Shown here: in pieces, positions 53,154 through 62,200 of the stretch | Layout: every line of letters starts with the position of its first letter | Position numbering within the stretch: the stretch's first letter is position 1 | NCBI RefSeq assembly: GCF_027913215.1 | Contig: NZ_CP115784.1 | Location: 2,666,001-2,730,000, forward strand | DNA: 64,000 nucleotides | Origin: Paracoccus aerodenitrificans | Lineage (GTDB): Bacteria > Pseudomonadota > Alphaproteobacteria > Rhodobacterales > Rhodobacteraceae | Direction: 5' to 3' | Notes under the pieces: generated by a model | The model's input: only the letters and a program-made list of their open reading frames with translations | Databases searched by the model: none | Told to the model about the DNA's origin: nothing | Program-made: the position numbers and the translations under genes

Positions 53154-54929
53154 TTATGCCAGGATTATCCGTTTCGCTTTCGGCAGCTTCCTCTTAACGT
53201 GGCAGCTTTCGGGAGCGTTCCAGGGCAGAAGTTCGGCATATTCCGATCGCGGCTTCTTGCGTGCGATCTCATCCAGCACCCAAAGCAGATACCGATAGGG
53301 ATCGACGGAGTTCATCAGGCAGGTTTGGATCAGCGAGAACAAAATCGCCCAGGCCCGCTCGCCGAGGTCGCTGCCAATGAACAAGGAGTTCTTGCGCGCT
53401 ATGATCGGTGCCTTGAACAGCCTTTCGACATTATTGTTGTCTAATTCGATCCGACCGTCGTCAAGGAAGCGTGTCAGGCCGGTCCAGCGTCGCAACGCAT
53501 AGCTGATCGCCTTGCCCATGCCGCCTTTTTCCAGGTGATGCGGCCTATAGTCATGAAGCCGCCTATGGATCTCGGCCATTATCGGCGTCGTCAGGCGGCG
53601 CCTAACCCGTTTGCGTTGTCGCGGCGATGATCCGCGGATCTGCTCTTCGATCCGATACATTCGGGCGATCAGCTCGATCAGATGATCGGCGTGCGCCGTC
53701 TTGTTGTAATTGTATTCATCAACGAAATATCGTCGGCAATGCGCCCAGCATTCGGTGGAGATGATCGCTGCAAGGCTGGTTCCGGCTTGGCCAAGCTCAT
53801 TGAACACCGCTGCCCCATCATGCTGCACGGTCAACTGCCGGCCACCAAGCAATTCCGCCACCACCTTTTGCGTCAGCGATGGATAGACGTAGTAGATCAC
53901 GGCTCGCGGCAATGTCTCACCATAGCCGTGCCCATCGCGAGCAATCGCGACAAGGTCGCGGTGCGCAACCTTACCCCTGCCATTGATTTGGCGATAGATC
54001 ACCGAAGCGTCCATGTGAAGCACGGCGCTTTCGTCGAGGATATGCCGTTCCAGAATGTCATAGATAGGAGCAAGGGCCTCGCTCGTCACCTTGTTCACGT
54101 TCCGGGATAGGGTCGAACGCTGAATATTGACGCCGGACTGCCGTGCGATGCGCTCTTGGCGATAATATGGCGACGCCCAATCGAATTTTCCGACCATGGT
54201 GTAGGCGAGGACGCTGTGCGTCATCTCACCGCCAGGAAAGATCGCCGGCTTAAACGGGGTGCCAATGATCCGGTTCTCCTTCAAACAGCGATGTCTCGGG
54301 TATTTGCGAACGAGAATATAATAGTGGGCGGGAACAGCGATCAGCTCTTCCCGAATGTCGTAACCGAGAGTCCCTCCGCCGCAGTCACAGAGCCCCTCGC
54401 TCATGATCTCCTCGACGCGTGGCAAGTCACCGTAGTCCTTTGGGCCGCGACGGGCTATTTTACGTGACTTCTTCGACTTTTCTTGGGCTCTTGTAGGATC
54501 GTTTGCGGGGCGCTTTGTGGCTGCGGACGCTCTATCAGACGCGGATGCCGGGACTTGTGTAATTTGTTCTTCAGCTTCCGTCGGCGCTTCCCGCTTCTGG
54601 CGGTCAGCCTTTGATCCGAACACCATCTGGTTCTTCTTGGCGAGGTCCCGTTGAAGACGCTCGATTTTGGCGCGAAGGCTCCGCACCTCGGCGGTGAGAA
54701 CCTTGCTTCGTGCAGTCGCCTTTCGTTCGTTCTCCTCCGCCTTCTGGTGTATTTTGTGCCAGACATCTATCTCTGTCGCATGCTTTGCCTCCAAGCCCCG
54801 CACCAGCGCAATGACGCGGTTCGTCAAAGCTGCGCCGAGCTGCGGCCCGACGGCAGCAGCAATTTCGGTGCAAACTTTTTCAAGGCTGTCGACCATGCCA
54901 CGCTGTTCGCCGCAAAGCGACGTTCCCAT
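53154..54929 (-). CDS. IS66-family transposase TnpC
   Basis: A 591-residue transposase. An N-terminal leucine-rich coiled coil (LTAEVRSLRAKIERLQRDLA) precedes KKNQMVFGSKADRQ, then a cysteine-containing zinc segment (EGLCDCGGGTLGYD). The DDE core reads LHMDASVIYRQINGRGK, QHDGAAVFNE with AHCRRYF, and IELDNNNVERLFKAPIIARK. The C-terminal SLIQTCLMNSVDPYRYLLWV and LLPWN are standard. Intact length. No TnpA or TnpB genes accompany it, as in the ISBst12-like subgroup. Confidence 0.88.
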   Translation of the reverse strand: MGTSLCGEQRGMVDSLEKVCTEIAAAVGPQLGAALTNRVIALVRGLEAKHATEIDVWHKIHQKAEENERKATARSKVLTAEVRSLRAKIERLQRDLAKKNQMVFGSKADRQKREAPTEAEEQITQVPASASDRASAATKRPANDPTRAQEKSKKSRKIARRGPKDYGDLPRVEEIMSEGLCDCGGGTLGYDIREELIAVPAHYYILVRKYPRHRCLKENRIIGTPFKPAIFPGGEMTHSVLAYTMVGKFDWASPYYRQERIARQSGVNIQRSTLSRNVNKVTSEALAPIYDILERHILDESAVLHMDASVIYRQINGRGKVAHRDLVAIARDGHGYGETLPRAVIYYVYPSLTQKVVAELLGGRQLTVQHDGAAVFNELGQAGTSLAAIISTECWAHCRRYFVDEYNYNKTAHADHLIELIARMYRIEEQIRGSSPRQRKRVRRRLTTPIMAEIHRRLHDYRPHHLEKGGMGKAISYALRRWTGLTRFLDDGRIELDNNNVERLFKAPIIARKNSLFIGSDLGERAWAILFSLIQTCLMNSVDPYRYLLWVLDEIARKKPRSEYAELLPWNAPESCHVKRKLPKAKRIILA

Positions 54930-55043
54930 CTATTGAACGAAGAACGGCAGCGGCATCCACCCCGCTGAGGCAGGATGCCGTTGACTTTCACAAAGTGTGA
55001 TGGGATGATCGGGAAAGAAAATCGCGTACCAAACGATTTCTCC

Positions 55044-55077
55044 GAGGCTCGGTTAGGACTGCAATCCGCCGAGCCTC
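55044..55077 (-). terminator. Candidate terminator of the small HTH gene
   Basis: GAGGCTCGG pairs with CCGAGCCTC across a 16-base loop, 33 bases beyond the stop of the minus-strand HTH gene at 55110. Confidence 0.45.
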
Positions 55078-55109
55078 AGCCTTTTCAGAGCCCATGTTGA
55101 CCGATCAGA

Positions 55110-55358
55110 TCATGCGGCGTCCTCCGGCTTTTCGCTCAGCCTTTCGGGCCAAAGCTCTGCCTCGGGCACACCAGCGCGTTTAGACAGCTCGGCCTCGATT
55201 CGCCGTGAGCGGCTGCGTCCGAGAGAAACTGCGCTGACAGTCGAAGCGCTTACGCCGAGCCGCGCGGCCACGTCCGAAAACGATGAACCGGCCAAAGCAA
55301 GCAAATACTTTACTTTGGCATGTTTCTCGCGGTCAATTTGGACATCGTGGGGGCGCAA
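55110..55358 (-). CDS. Ner/Nlp-like helix-turn-helix regulator
   Basis: Eighty-two residues with a TTG start. The HTH reads VKYLLALAGSSFSDVAARLG then VSASTVSAVSLGRSRSRRIE, and the tail AGVPEAELWPERLSE is typical of Ner/Nlp-type DNA-binding proteins related to the phage Mu repressor Ner. It stands alone next to an IS66 element. Target unknown. Confidence 0.7.
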   Translation of the reverse strand: MRPHDVQIDREKHAKVKYLLALAGSSFSDVAARLGVSASTVSAVSLGRSRSRRIEAELSKRAGVPEAELWPERLSEKPEDAA

Positions 55359-55872
55359 AACTAAACCTCAAACCTCAGCCACCCTATTGGTCGCATGCGA
55401 TTCGAGATAGATCAATAGTTTTTTGTATCTCGCTCACAATTCTATGGGAATGTCAATATTAGACATCCCTTAACGCGGATAAATTGATGATCGTTGGAGT
55501 CGGTCCGCGAGGTTTCGACAGGACATTCTGAGGGATATTTACTTTATATCATATGGTTAGCTGTAATTTCATCCGGCGAATATTTTATGAACACGGCCAT
55601 GGCAGCGGCTTCCGAACTAAGCTCGGCTGGTCAGATCACCTTGCAGCACCTCAATGCCGCTAGACAGACAGTACCGGGCCGGAACGGGCGATAGTCAGGC
55701 CGTGAGGCTGTCCATACCAAAATCCATTGATGCTCTGCGTTCACCTTGAGTAGATCTGCTACGTCAATGCCCAAGCCTGCTATCGTCACTGGCTATGGGC
55801 CGATGAGCGCCAGCCTGCATATACCTTTTGGAAAGCCGCCGATTTGACCTGCAACGCGCCCCTAAAGTGATC
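55359..55872. other. Intergenic region without a clear gene
   Basis: A 35-codon frame at 55587-55694 (MNTAMAAASELSSAGQITLQ) and a short open stretch reading YRHWLWADERQPAYTFWKAA before 55867 could be relics, but neither has a ribosome-binding site or a family match I recognise. Confidence 0.3.
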
Positions 55873-56127
55873 TCAGGATAGTCGCTGCTTATTCAACTCA
55901 GCTTCCACGGCTGTCATCAAGTCTGCCATCGAGAGGCTCAGCCCGCGACACAATCCATGGATCGTTGCCAAGCTTGGCTGATGCCGCCGACTTTCGAGCA
56001 AGGACACGTACCGCATGCTCACTCCTGCCCGATGGGCCAGTTCTTCCTGCGATAGACCAGTGGCAATGCGCTGCTTTCGCAGAGTTTTTGCAAAGGCGTC
56101 GAGAAGGGCATCTTCAGCATTCATCAT
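55873..56127 (-). CDS. XRE-family helix-turn-helix protein
   Basis: Eighty-four residues: FAKTLRKQRIATGLSQEELA, HRAGVSMRYVSLLESRRHQP, then SLATIHGLCRGLSLSMADLM, a canonical five-helix XRE domain with little else. It could be an antitoxin-like or phage-type repressor. Divergent from the secreted-protein gene at 56212, and may regulate it. Confidence 0.82.
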   Translation of the reverse strand: MMNAEDALLDAFAKTLRKQRIATGLSQEELAHRAGVSMRYVSLLESRRHQPSLATIHGLCRGLSLSMADLMTAVEAELNKQRLS

Positions 56128-56211
56128 GCCAGATGCAGACGCGTCAATCAGGTTTGACTCTATGAAGTATTTTGTGAATTATGAAGAAAACTGTGAATTA
56201 GGAGATTTCCT

Positions 56212-57018
56212 TTGCTGTATCCCTCCCGCATTTTCGCCCTGACCACGCGGCGGTTGACTGCCGCTGTCTGCGTATTGCTGGTCGCAACCGCGCCCGTACT
56301 GGCCGACGACCTGACTCCGCTGCCCGCGCCCGATGCAAGGCCCTATCCATACAAGGTTCTCGACATTCAGCCCGGCCAGGTCGCGGCAGATATCGTGCCG
56401 CAGCTCGAAGAGCATCTGGGTGGATCGCTTGCGCCTGTCATCATGCAGCAGGCGGTCACCTCGCCTCAAGGACGACAGTTCGAGGCGGATATCACAATCG
56501 GTTACGAAACCATGGGCGTGAGCCTGTACACCCGGATGGGCGACCAGCCCTATGAAGAAGTGCTGCTGAAAAACGCCACACCTGTCCTCGAAGGCCGTGT
56601 CATCAGCATCTTGCGAAACATGCGCCAGCCGAACGCCGGTCTTCCCGATCCCGCCGAACTGACCGCTCAACTGGAAGACCTCTATGGCCCGCCGAGTTGG
56701 GTTGGACCCGATCCCATCGGAGCAAGGATGGTCAAATATGTCTGGACGCCGTCAGGTCAACTGGCGCCGCAACAGGAAGAACCCTGTTCGCGCCTGACCT
56801 ATAAGGGCTATTTTTTCGACAATAACCGCGAACCCATCGCACCGCCGGAATGTTCCGCTGTCTTCATGATGAGCTATGAGACCGAGGCCGGGCAATCGAC
56901 CGTGCGCTTCAGCCTGATCGACTTCGATCTGGCGCGGCAGGACCTTGAAGAAACGGATCGGCAGATTCTGGAACAGATTTCGGACGAGGGCGTGCAGCCA
57001 TCCGATATGAAGCTTTGA
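56212..57018 (+). CDS. Exported protein of unknown function
   Basis: 268 residues. The signal peptide covers about residues 1-31 (LTTRRLTAAVCVLLVATAPV, cleavage near LAD). The mature part begins DDLTPLPAPDARPYPYKVLD and contains PCSRLTYKGYFFDNN and PPECSAVFMMSYE, which may form a disulfide. The start is TTG at 56212 with AGGAGA seven bases before it. I do not recognise the family. The next gene follows eight bases after the stop. Confidence 0.65.
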   Translation: MLYPSRIFALTTRRLTAAVCVLLVATAPVLADDLTPLPAPDARPYPYKVLDIQPGQVAADIVPQLEEHLGGSLAPVIMQQAVTSPQGRQFEADITIGYETMGVSLYTRMGDQPYEEVLLKNATPVLEGRVISILRNMRQPNAGLPDPAELTAQLEDLYGPPSWVGPDPIGARMVKYVWTPSGQLAPQQEEPCSRLTYKGYFFDNNREPIAPPECSAVFMMSYETEAGQSTVRFSLIDFDLARQDLEETDRQILEQISDEGVQPSDMKL

Positions 57019-57025
57019 GCCGGGC

Positions 57026-57454
57026 GTGGAACCGCTTAGCCCGGAAGAAAACCAAGACCTGATTGCGCTTCTAGTCACCATGGCCGTGGATTCCGGCTAT
57101 CTGCCGCTGCACGGCGCCGAGAAGCTGATGATCTACGGGCTGATAGAAGTGCAGGAGACCGTCATCTCCACGCCTGCCGGACCGAGAACATTTCAGGTTT
57201 TCGAGCCGACACCGCGCGCGATAGACTTCGCTGGACACATGCGCTCCACGTCTGCATCGGCGCCATTACCGATGCTGATGCCGGGACGAGTTGGCGGTAA
57301 CGATGCCATCAGCCGCAGCTTCAAAAAGCTGATCCCTCGTGGCAAGCGGAAGTGGGTCGCCTCCAAGAAGTATCTAGATAGCTGTGATCCCGATGAACTC
57401 CCAGCCTTGATCGCTTCGGTCGCCAGATGCTGGTGGCCCCCCGCCTCGTCCTGA
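57026..57454 (+). CDS. Hypothetical protein, probably 3'-altered by the IS1182-type insertion
   Basis: 142 codons with a GTG start eight bases after the preceding gene. The first half is plausible as protein (EENQDLIALLVTMAVDSGYL, HGAEKLMIYGLIEVQETVIS). The second half contains KLIPRGKRKWVASKKYLDSC. The frame stops 52 bases before the IS1182-type copy B. Family unknown. Confidence 0.45.
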   Translation: MEPLSPEENQDLIALLVTMAVDSGYLPLHGAEKLMIYGLIEVQETVISTPAGPRTFQVFEPTPRAIDFAGHMRSTSASAPLPMLMPGRVGGNDAISRSFKKLIPRGKRKWVASKKYLDSCDPDELPALIASVARCWWPPASS

Positions 57455-57506
57455 TCACGCCTAGCTATGCGCGCATACGCGGCAGATGGGCAAAGTCGAC
57501 AGGATC

Positions 57507-59049
57507 GGCCTATTTTGTTGAAAAACTCGTGCTTGATTGAAGGGCATCTGGCTGATTCAATTCCTGCAATGGGTGGGAGGATTGGCGATGATGGGACCGC
57601 GGCAGGAGGCGCAGCCGGCGCTGTTTTACGAGTTCTCACTGGAGGATCATGTTCCTCAGGAGCATCTTCTTCGGTCCATTGATCGGTTTGTCGATCTCAG
57701 CAGCATCCGTGCGCATCTTTCGGATTTCTACAGCCACACCGGCCGGCCGTCTGTCGATCCCGAGTTGCTGATCCGGATGCTGCTGGTTGGCTATTGCTTC
57801 GGCATTCGTTCGGAGCGGCGCCTTTGCGAAGAGGTGCATCTGAATCTGGCCTATCGCTGGTTCTGCCGCCTGGATCTCAGCGACCGGGTTCCGGATCATT
57901 CGACGTTTTCGAAGAACCGGCACGGGCGGTTCCGCGACAGCGAGTTGCTGAGGCATCTGTTCGAGATGACCGTCACGCGCTGCATCGAGGAGGGGCTGGT
58001 CAGCGGGCAGCGGCTGGCGGTGGATGCCAGCCTGATCGAGGCGGATGCCAATAAGCAGAACTCGACAGCGAAGGAAGATTGGGATGCAACGCTGATAGAC
58101 CCCTCGGATGCGCCCCGCGCCGTGCGCGAATACCTTGACACGTTGGACAAGGCCGCATTTGGCGCCGCCAGCGAGGTCCATCCGAAATTCACCTCACATT
58201 CCGACCCGGCCAGCCAATGGACGGCGGCGCGCAAAGGTCCGGCATTCTTCAGCTATTCCGACAATTACCTGATCGACACGGATCATGGCGTGATTGTCGA
58301 TGTCGAGGCGACACGATCCATCCGGCAGGCCGAGGTCGGATCAACCAAAACCATGCTGAAGAGGGTGAAAGACAAGTTCGACCTGCATCCTGAACGCCTG
58401 ATCGCGGATACCGCCTACGGCACCGGACCGATGTTGGGCTGGCTGGTCGACAGGGGCATTGCCCCGCATATCCCTGTCTTCGACAAGTCCGGGCGCAATG
58501 ACGGCACCTGGACCCGGGCAGACTTCGAATGGGATGCAGAGAACGATCAATACATCTGCCCGGAAGGTCACAGGCTCAAACAGTTCCGCCGCAACTATTC
58601 GGACCCGAACCGCGGCCCGACTGGCAAGGGAACCGCCAAATACCGCGCACTGAAACTGACCTGCCAGTCCTGCCCATCGAAACAGAAGTGCTGCCCGAAC
58701 GCCGATGCCAGATCAATCACCCGCGAGGAACACGAAGATGCGCGCCAGATCGCCCGGGACATCGCCAAGACCCGCCAATACGAAATCTCGATGAAGCTCC
58801 GCAAGAAGGTCGAGATGCTGTTTGCTCATCTGAAACGCATCCTCGGGCTGGGGCGCCTGCGGCTAAGGGGACCTTGCGGCGCGAACGACGAATTCCTCCT
58901 TGCCGCCACCGCCCAGAACCTCCGCAAACTCGCCAAGATCTTTCCTGCACCGCAGCATCCGCGAAAAGCCTGACACCAGAAAGGCTTGCACCCGAAGGAA
59001 ACGGTCCAAAAGGCCCCCGATGGCAACGCGTTTTTCCACAGAATCGGCC
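57507..59049 (+). mobile_element. IS1182-type element, copy B
   Basis: Same length as 3111-4653, with the same ends, in the same orientation. GGCC lies at both borders (57507-57510 and 59046-59049). The pair encloses about 53 kb including all metabolic genes of the window. Confidence 0.88.
57588..58973 (+). CDS. IS1182-type transposase, copy B
   Basis: Protein identical to the copy A product, 461 residues, all DDE residues present. Conservation of both copies without change indicates recent duplication or gene conversion. Confidence 0.88.
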   Translation: MMGPRQEAQPALFYEFSLEDHVPQEHLLRSIDRFVDLSSIRAHLSDFYSHTGRPSVDPELLIRMLLVGYCFGIRSERRLCEEVHLNLAYRWFCRLDLSDRVPDHSTFSKNRHGRFRDSELLRHLFEMTVTRCIEEGLVSGQRLAVDASLIEADANKQNSTAKEDWDATLIDPSDAPRAVREYLDTLDKAAFGAASEVHPKFTSHSDPASQWTAARKGPAFFSYSDNYLIDTDHGVIVDVEATRSIRQAEVGSTKTMLKRVKDKFDLHPERLIADTAYGTGPMLGWLVDRGIAPHIPVFDKSGRNDGTWTRADFEWDAENDQYICPEGHRLKQFRRNYSDPNRGPTGKGTAKYRALKLTCQSCPSKQKCCPNADARSITREEHEDARQIARDIAKTRQYEISMKLRKKVEMLFAHLKRILGLGRLRLRGPCGANDEFLLAATAQNLRKLAKIFPAPQHPRKA

Positions 59050-59269
59050 CAGAGCAGACCTTCGGAATGTCAGCATGCTGCGCTGCCGCATTCGCCAAAG
59101 CTACCGCTCGGCTGGGCCGTAGTAAATTAAGCCATTGCACAACGAAAGTATTAAATTTACGAAAGTTTCTCTTATCCGAACACCGCACTTATCGGATCAT
59201 CAATCGCGCCCTTGCGCTGAACGCTTGTATTCCCGAAAACTGCGAGAACTCTGATAGTGAAGGGCTCCA
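59050..59269. other. Upstream region of the helicase gene
   Basis: 220 bases, AT-rich in the middle (ATTAAATTTACGAAAGTTTC near 59150), without a supported gene. It probably contains the helicase promoter, but no clean -35/-10 pair was identified. AAGGGCTCCA before the ATG at 59270 is a weak ribosome-binding site. Confidence 0.4.
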
Positions 59270-62200
59270 ATGAAAGCGTTTGAATTTGATCATCAACTGA
59301 TCCGTGCATATGAGCTTTTTTCGCGTTCATTTAGCGCAATTCGGGCACCCGACCTGAAATCCGAGATTGATGCCCAGTACGACGCCGGAAAATTCTGGCC
59401 GGATGCCCTCTTGTCTCTGAACCCACGCTTCATGGCGGGGCCGACGGTTGATGAACTCGTCGCCACGGGTGATCTCGACGACGGCACGGGCAAGGTTTTC
59501 CGGTTTGGCACCACGCCTCTTCGCTTTCATCGGCACCAAGCCGAGGCGATCGCGAAGGCGAAGCAAGGAAAGAGCTATGTCGTCACTACCGGCACGGGTT
59601 CGGGGAAATCCCTGTGCTTCTTCGTGCCGGTTGTCGACTCGATCATCTGCGCGCGGCGCGCAGGAAAGCCGCGGCGCACAACGGCAATCATCGTCTACCC
59701 CATGAACGCTCTGGCAAACAGCCAGATGAAGGAGATCGACAAGTTCATCGCCGGTTCCGGTTTGCCCGATGAGCACAAGCCGGTGGTCAAGCGCTACACC
59801 GGCCAGGAAAACCGTGAAGAACGCGAGCGCATCGCTGCCAATCCGCCCGATGTTCTCCTGACGAACTACATGATGGCGGAACTGCTTCTGACGCGTCAGG
59901 ACGACCTGGACTCGAAAGTCGTCTCGAACGCGTCCGGTCTCGAGTTCATCATTCTCGACGAACTCCATACCTATCGCGGGCGCCAAGGTGCCGATGTCGC
60001 GGTCCTCGTTCGGCGCCTGCGGGACAGGTGCTCGCCTGACAAGGAGCCAATCTGCATAGGGACCTCGGCGACGATGGCCTCCGAGGGATCAGACGAGAGC
60101 CGCGCACTTGCTGTTGCGAACGTAGCGTCGCGTCTGTTTGGTACCGAAATTGGCCCGGACGCGGTCATCGACGAGTCCTTGCAACGTGCGACCGATGACG
60201 CCCTTAAGACCGAGCACATCCTTGGCGCTTTGAAGACGGTCCTGACGCAGCCTTTGCCGGACGCGTTCGATGACAAAGCACTGAAGCGCCATCCGCTCTC
60301 GGTGTGGGCCGAACTCGAACTCGGATTGGAAGATGGGCTTGAGCTTCGCAGGAAGAAGCCGATCCCTTTCGAAGAGGCCGTCGAAAAGCTCTCTCTGGCC
60401 AGTGCGGTCGATGCCGAAACCTGCCGAGATTATCTCGAAAAATTCCTGACCCGGGTAAGCCTTCCGGAGCATGAGCGCGGCGGCACGAAGGACGGAGCCT
60501 TTCTCGCCTTCAAACTCCACCGGTTCATCTCCGGTGCCGGCGAAGTCTTTACGACGCTCACAGCCAGGCCGCGTCGGATCCTTCTGGAAGGACAGCTCGA
60601 GGATCCAGAAGCCCCTGGCAACCGCCTCTACCCCACGCGGTTCTGCCGAAACTGTGGCCAAGAGTACCATGTCGTGACCAAGGTCGACGACGATGGGAGT
60701 TTGCGCTTTCTGCCCCGAAGCATCGACGACACACCCCTCGATACCGAGGAAGACGAAGTCGCAGGGTATCTCTGTCCGGTGATGCCCGGCGATACTGACT
60801 TTCAGTTCACAGGCGAGCTTGAGGGTTACCCCGAAAGCTGGCGAGAAGAGAAAAACGGCATTGAACGGCTGAGAGTGTATCGCAAGAAGCGTATGCCGGT
60901 ATCCTACGTCGTGGGCGCTGATGGTCGCCATGGAGCGGGCGGAAACGATTTCTGGTTCATCCCGGGAAAGTTCGCGTTCTGCCTGTGCTGCCATGACGAA
61001 CCGACGCAGGGGATGCGTGAGCGCAGCAAGTTGGCGGGTCTGTCCGGCGAAGGGCGAAGCTCGGCTACAACCTTGCTCGTAGCCAGCGCCCTGGAGTGGA
61101 TGAACAAACCTAGCAGCGGCGTACCCGAAACGAAGCGGAAGCTTCTAGGGTTCACGGATAACCGTCAGGATGCAGCCCTGCAGTCCGGCCATTTCAATGA
61201 CTTCCTGTTCGTAAGCCTGTTGAGAGGAGCCATTCTTCGCGCGGTCATTGCTGCTGGCTCAGGTGGGCTCGCAGAAGACGAGTTCGGCCTGCAGGTGGTA
61301 AAGGCGCTTGGCTTCACTGCCACCAACAAAGAGGCGCGCCAGCATTGGCTGCTGGATTCGAATGCTGGTGCCATCATTCGTGAAGATGCCCAGCGGTCGC
61401 TCGCAAAGGTTCTCGCCCATCGCGTCTGGACCGACCTGCGTCGCGGTTGGCGCTTCACCAACCCCAGCTTGTCTGTCCTGAACCTGATCGACGTGAACTT
61501 CCTCGGCCTTGAGGAAATCTCTGAAGATCGCGAGCGCTTCATGGCCATCCATCCAGAGCTGGGAGACCTCAGCCTCGAGCAGCGGCAGGCAATTCTCAAG
61601 GCGATTTTGTCCGCGATGCTCGAGGGCCTGGCTGTTCAGACCGAAGCCTTGGACCTGACCCTCCTCGACGGCGTGGCCCAGAAATCCCGAATGCTGCTTC
61701 AGGCACCTTGGGCAATTGACCAAAAGGAAAATCCGCGAGCGCGGTCCTCGCTTGTCCTGCGCGCGGGCAGCAAGAACGTCGTCACGCTGCGTGAAGAACA
61801 AACACTTCTTCGGGCAGGTTCGAATTCGCGGATCGCACGGCTCGTGAACCGGAAGTCCGTTCTCGGCACGAAGCTGAACAAGGATGAGTACTACGAGTTC
61901 ATGGAAGGGATGCTTGCCTTCCTGAGCGACGAAGGGCTGCTGGTGCCTGTCGAACTCGATAGCGATGTGACGGGCTGGCGCCTGTCGCCATCTGCGGTTC
62001 GGCTTGTGCCGGGACCGGCCCTCGATGATGAAACCCACCGCGGCAACCGTTATTTCCACGACCTCTATACCGCGATTGCCAGTGACCTTGGCGACGGGCG
62101 CAGTTCCTACTGGGGGCTGGAGGGACGCGAGCACACAGCTCAGGTTTCCCAGAAACAGCGTGAATGGCGCGAGTGGCGGTTCCGGTTCGAACAGGATGAC

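Larger units (their letters stand above)
52814..54990 (-). mobile_element. IS66-family element (right end not resolved)
   Basis: The left end GTAAGCGGTGCAAATTACCC is typical of IS66. A single large transposase gene follows on the minus strand. No reverse-complement partner of the left end was found beyond 54930, so the right boundary is a guess; it may have been lost. Confidence 0.55.

Noticed and set aside
58986..59273. A 95-codon frame running from the IS1182-type copy B end to the helicase start
   Set aside because: It begins inside the IS, has atypical composition and no ribosome-binding site; treated as non-coding upstream region.
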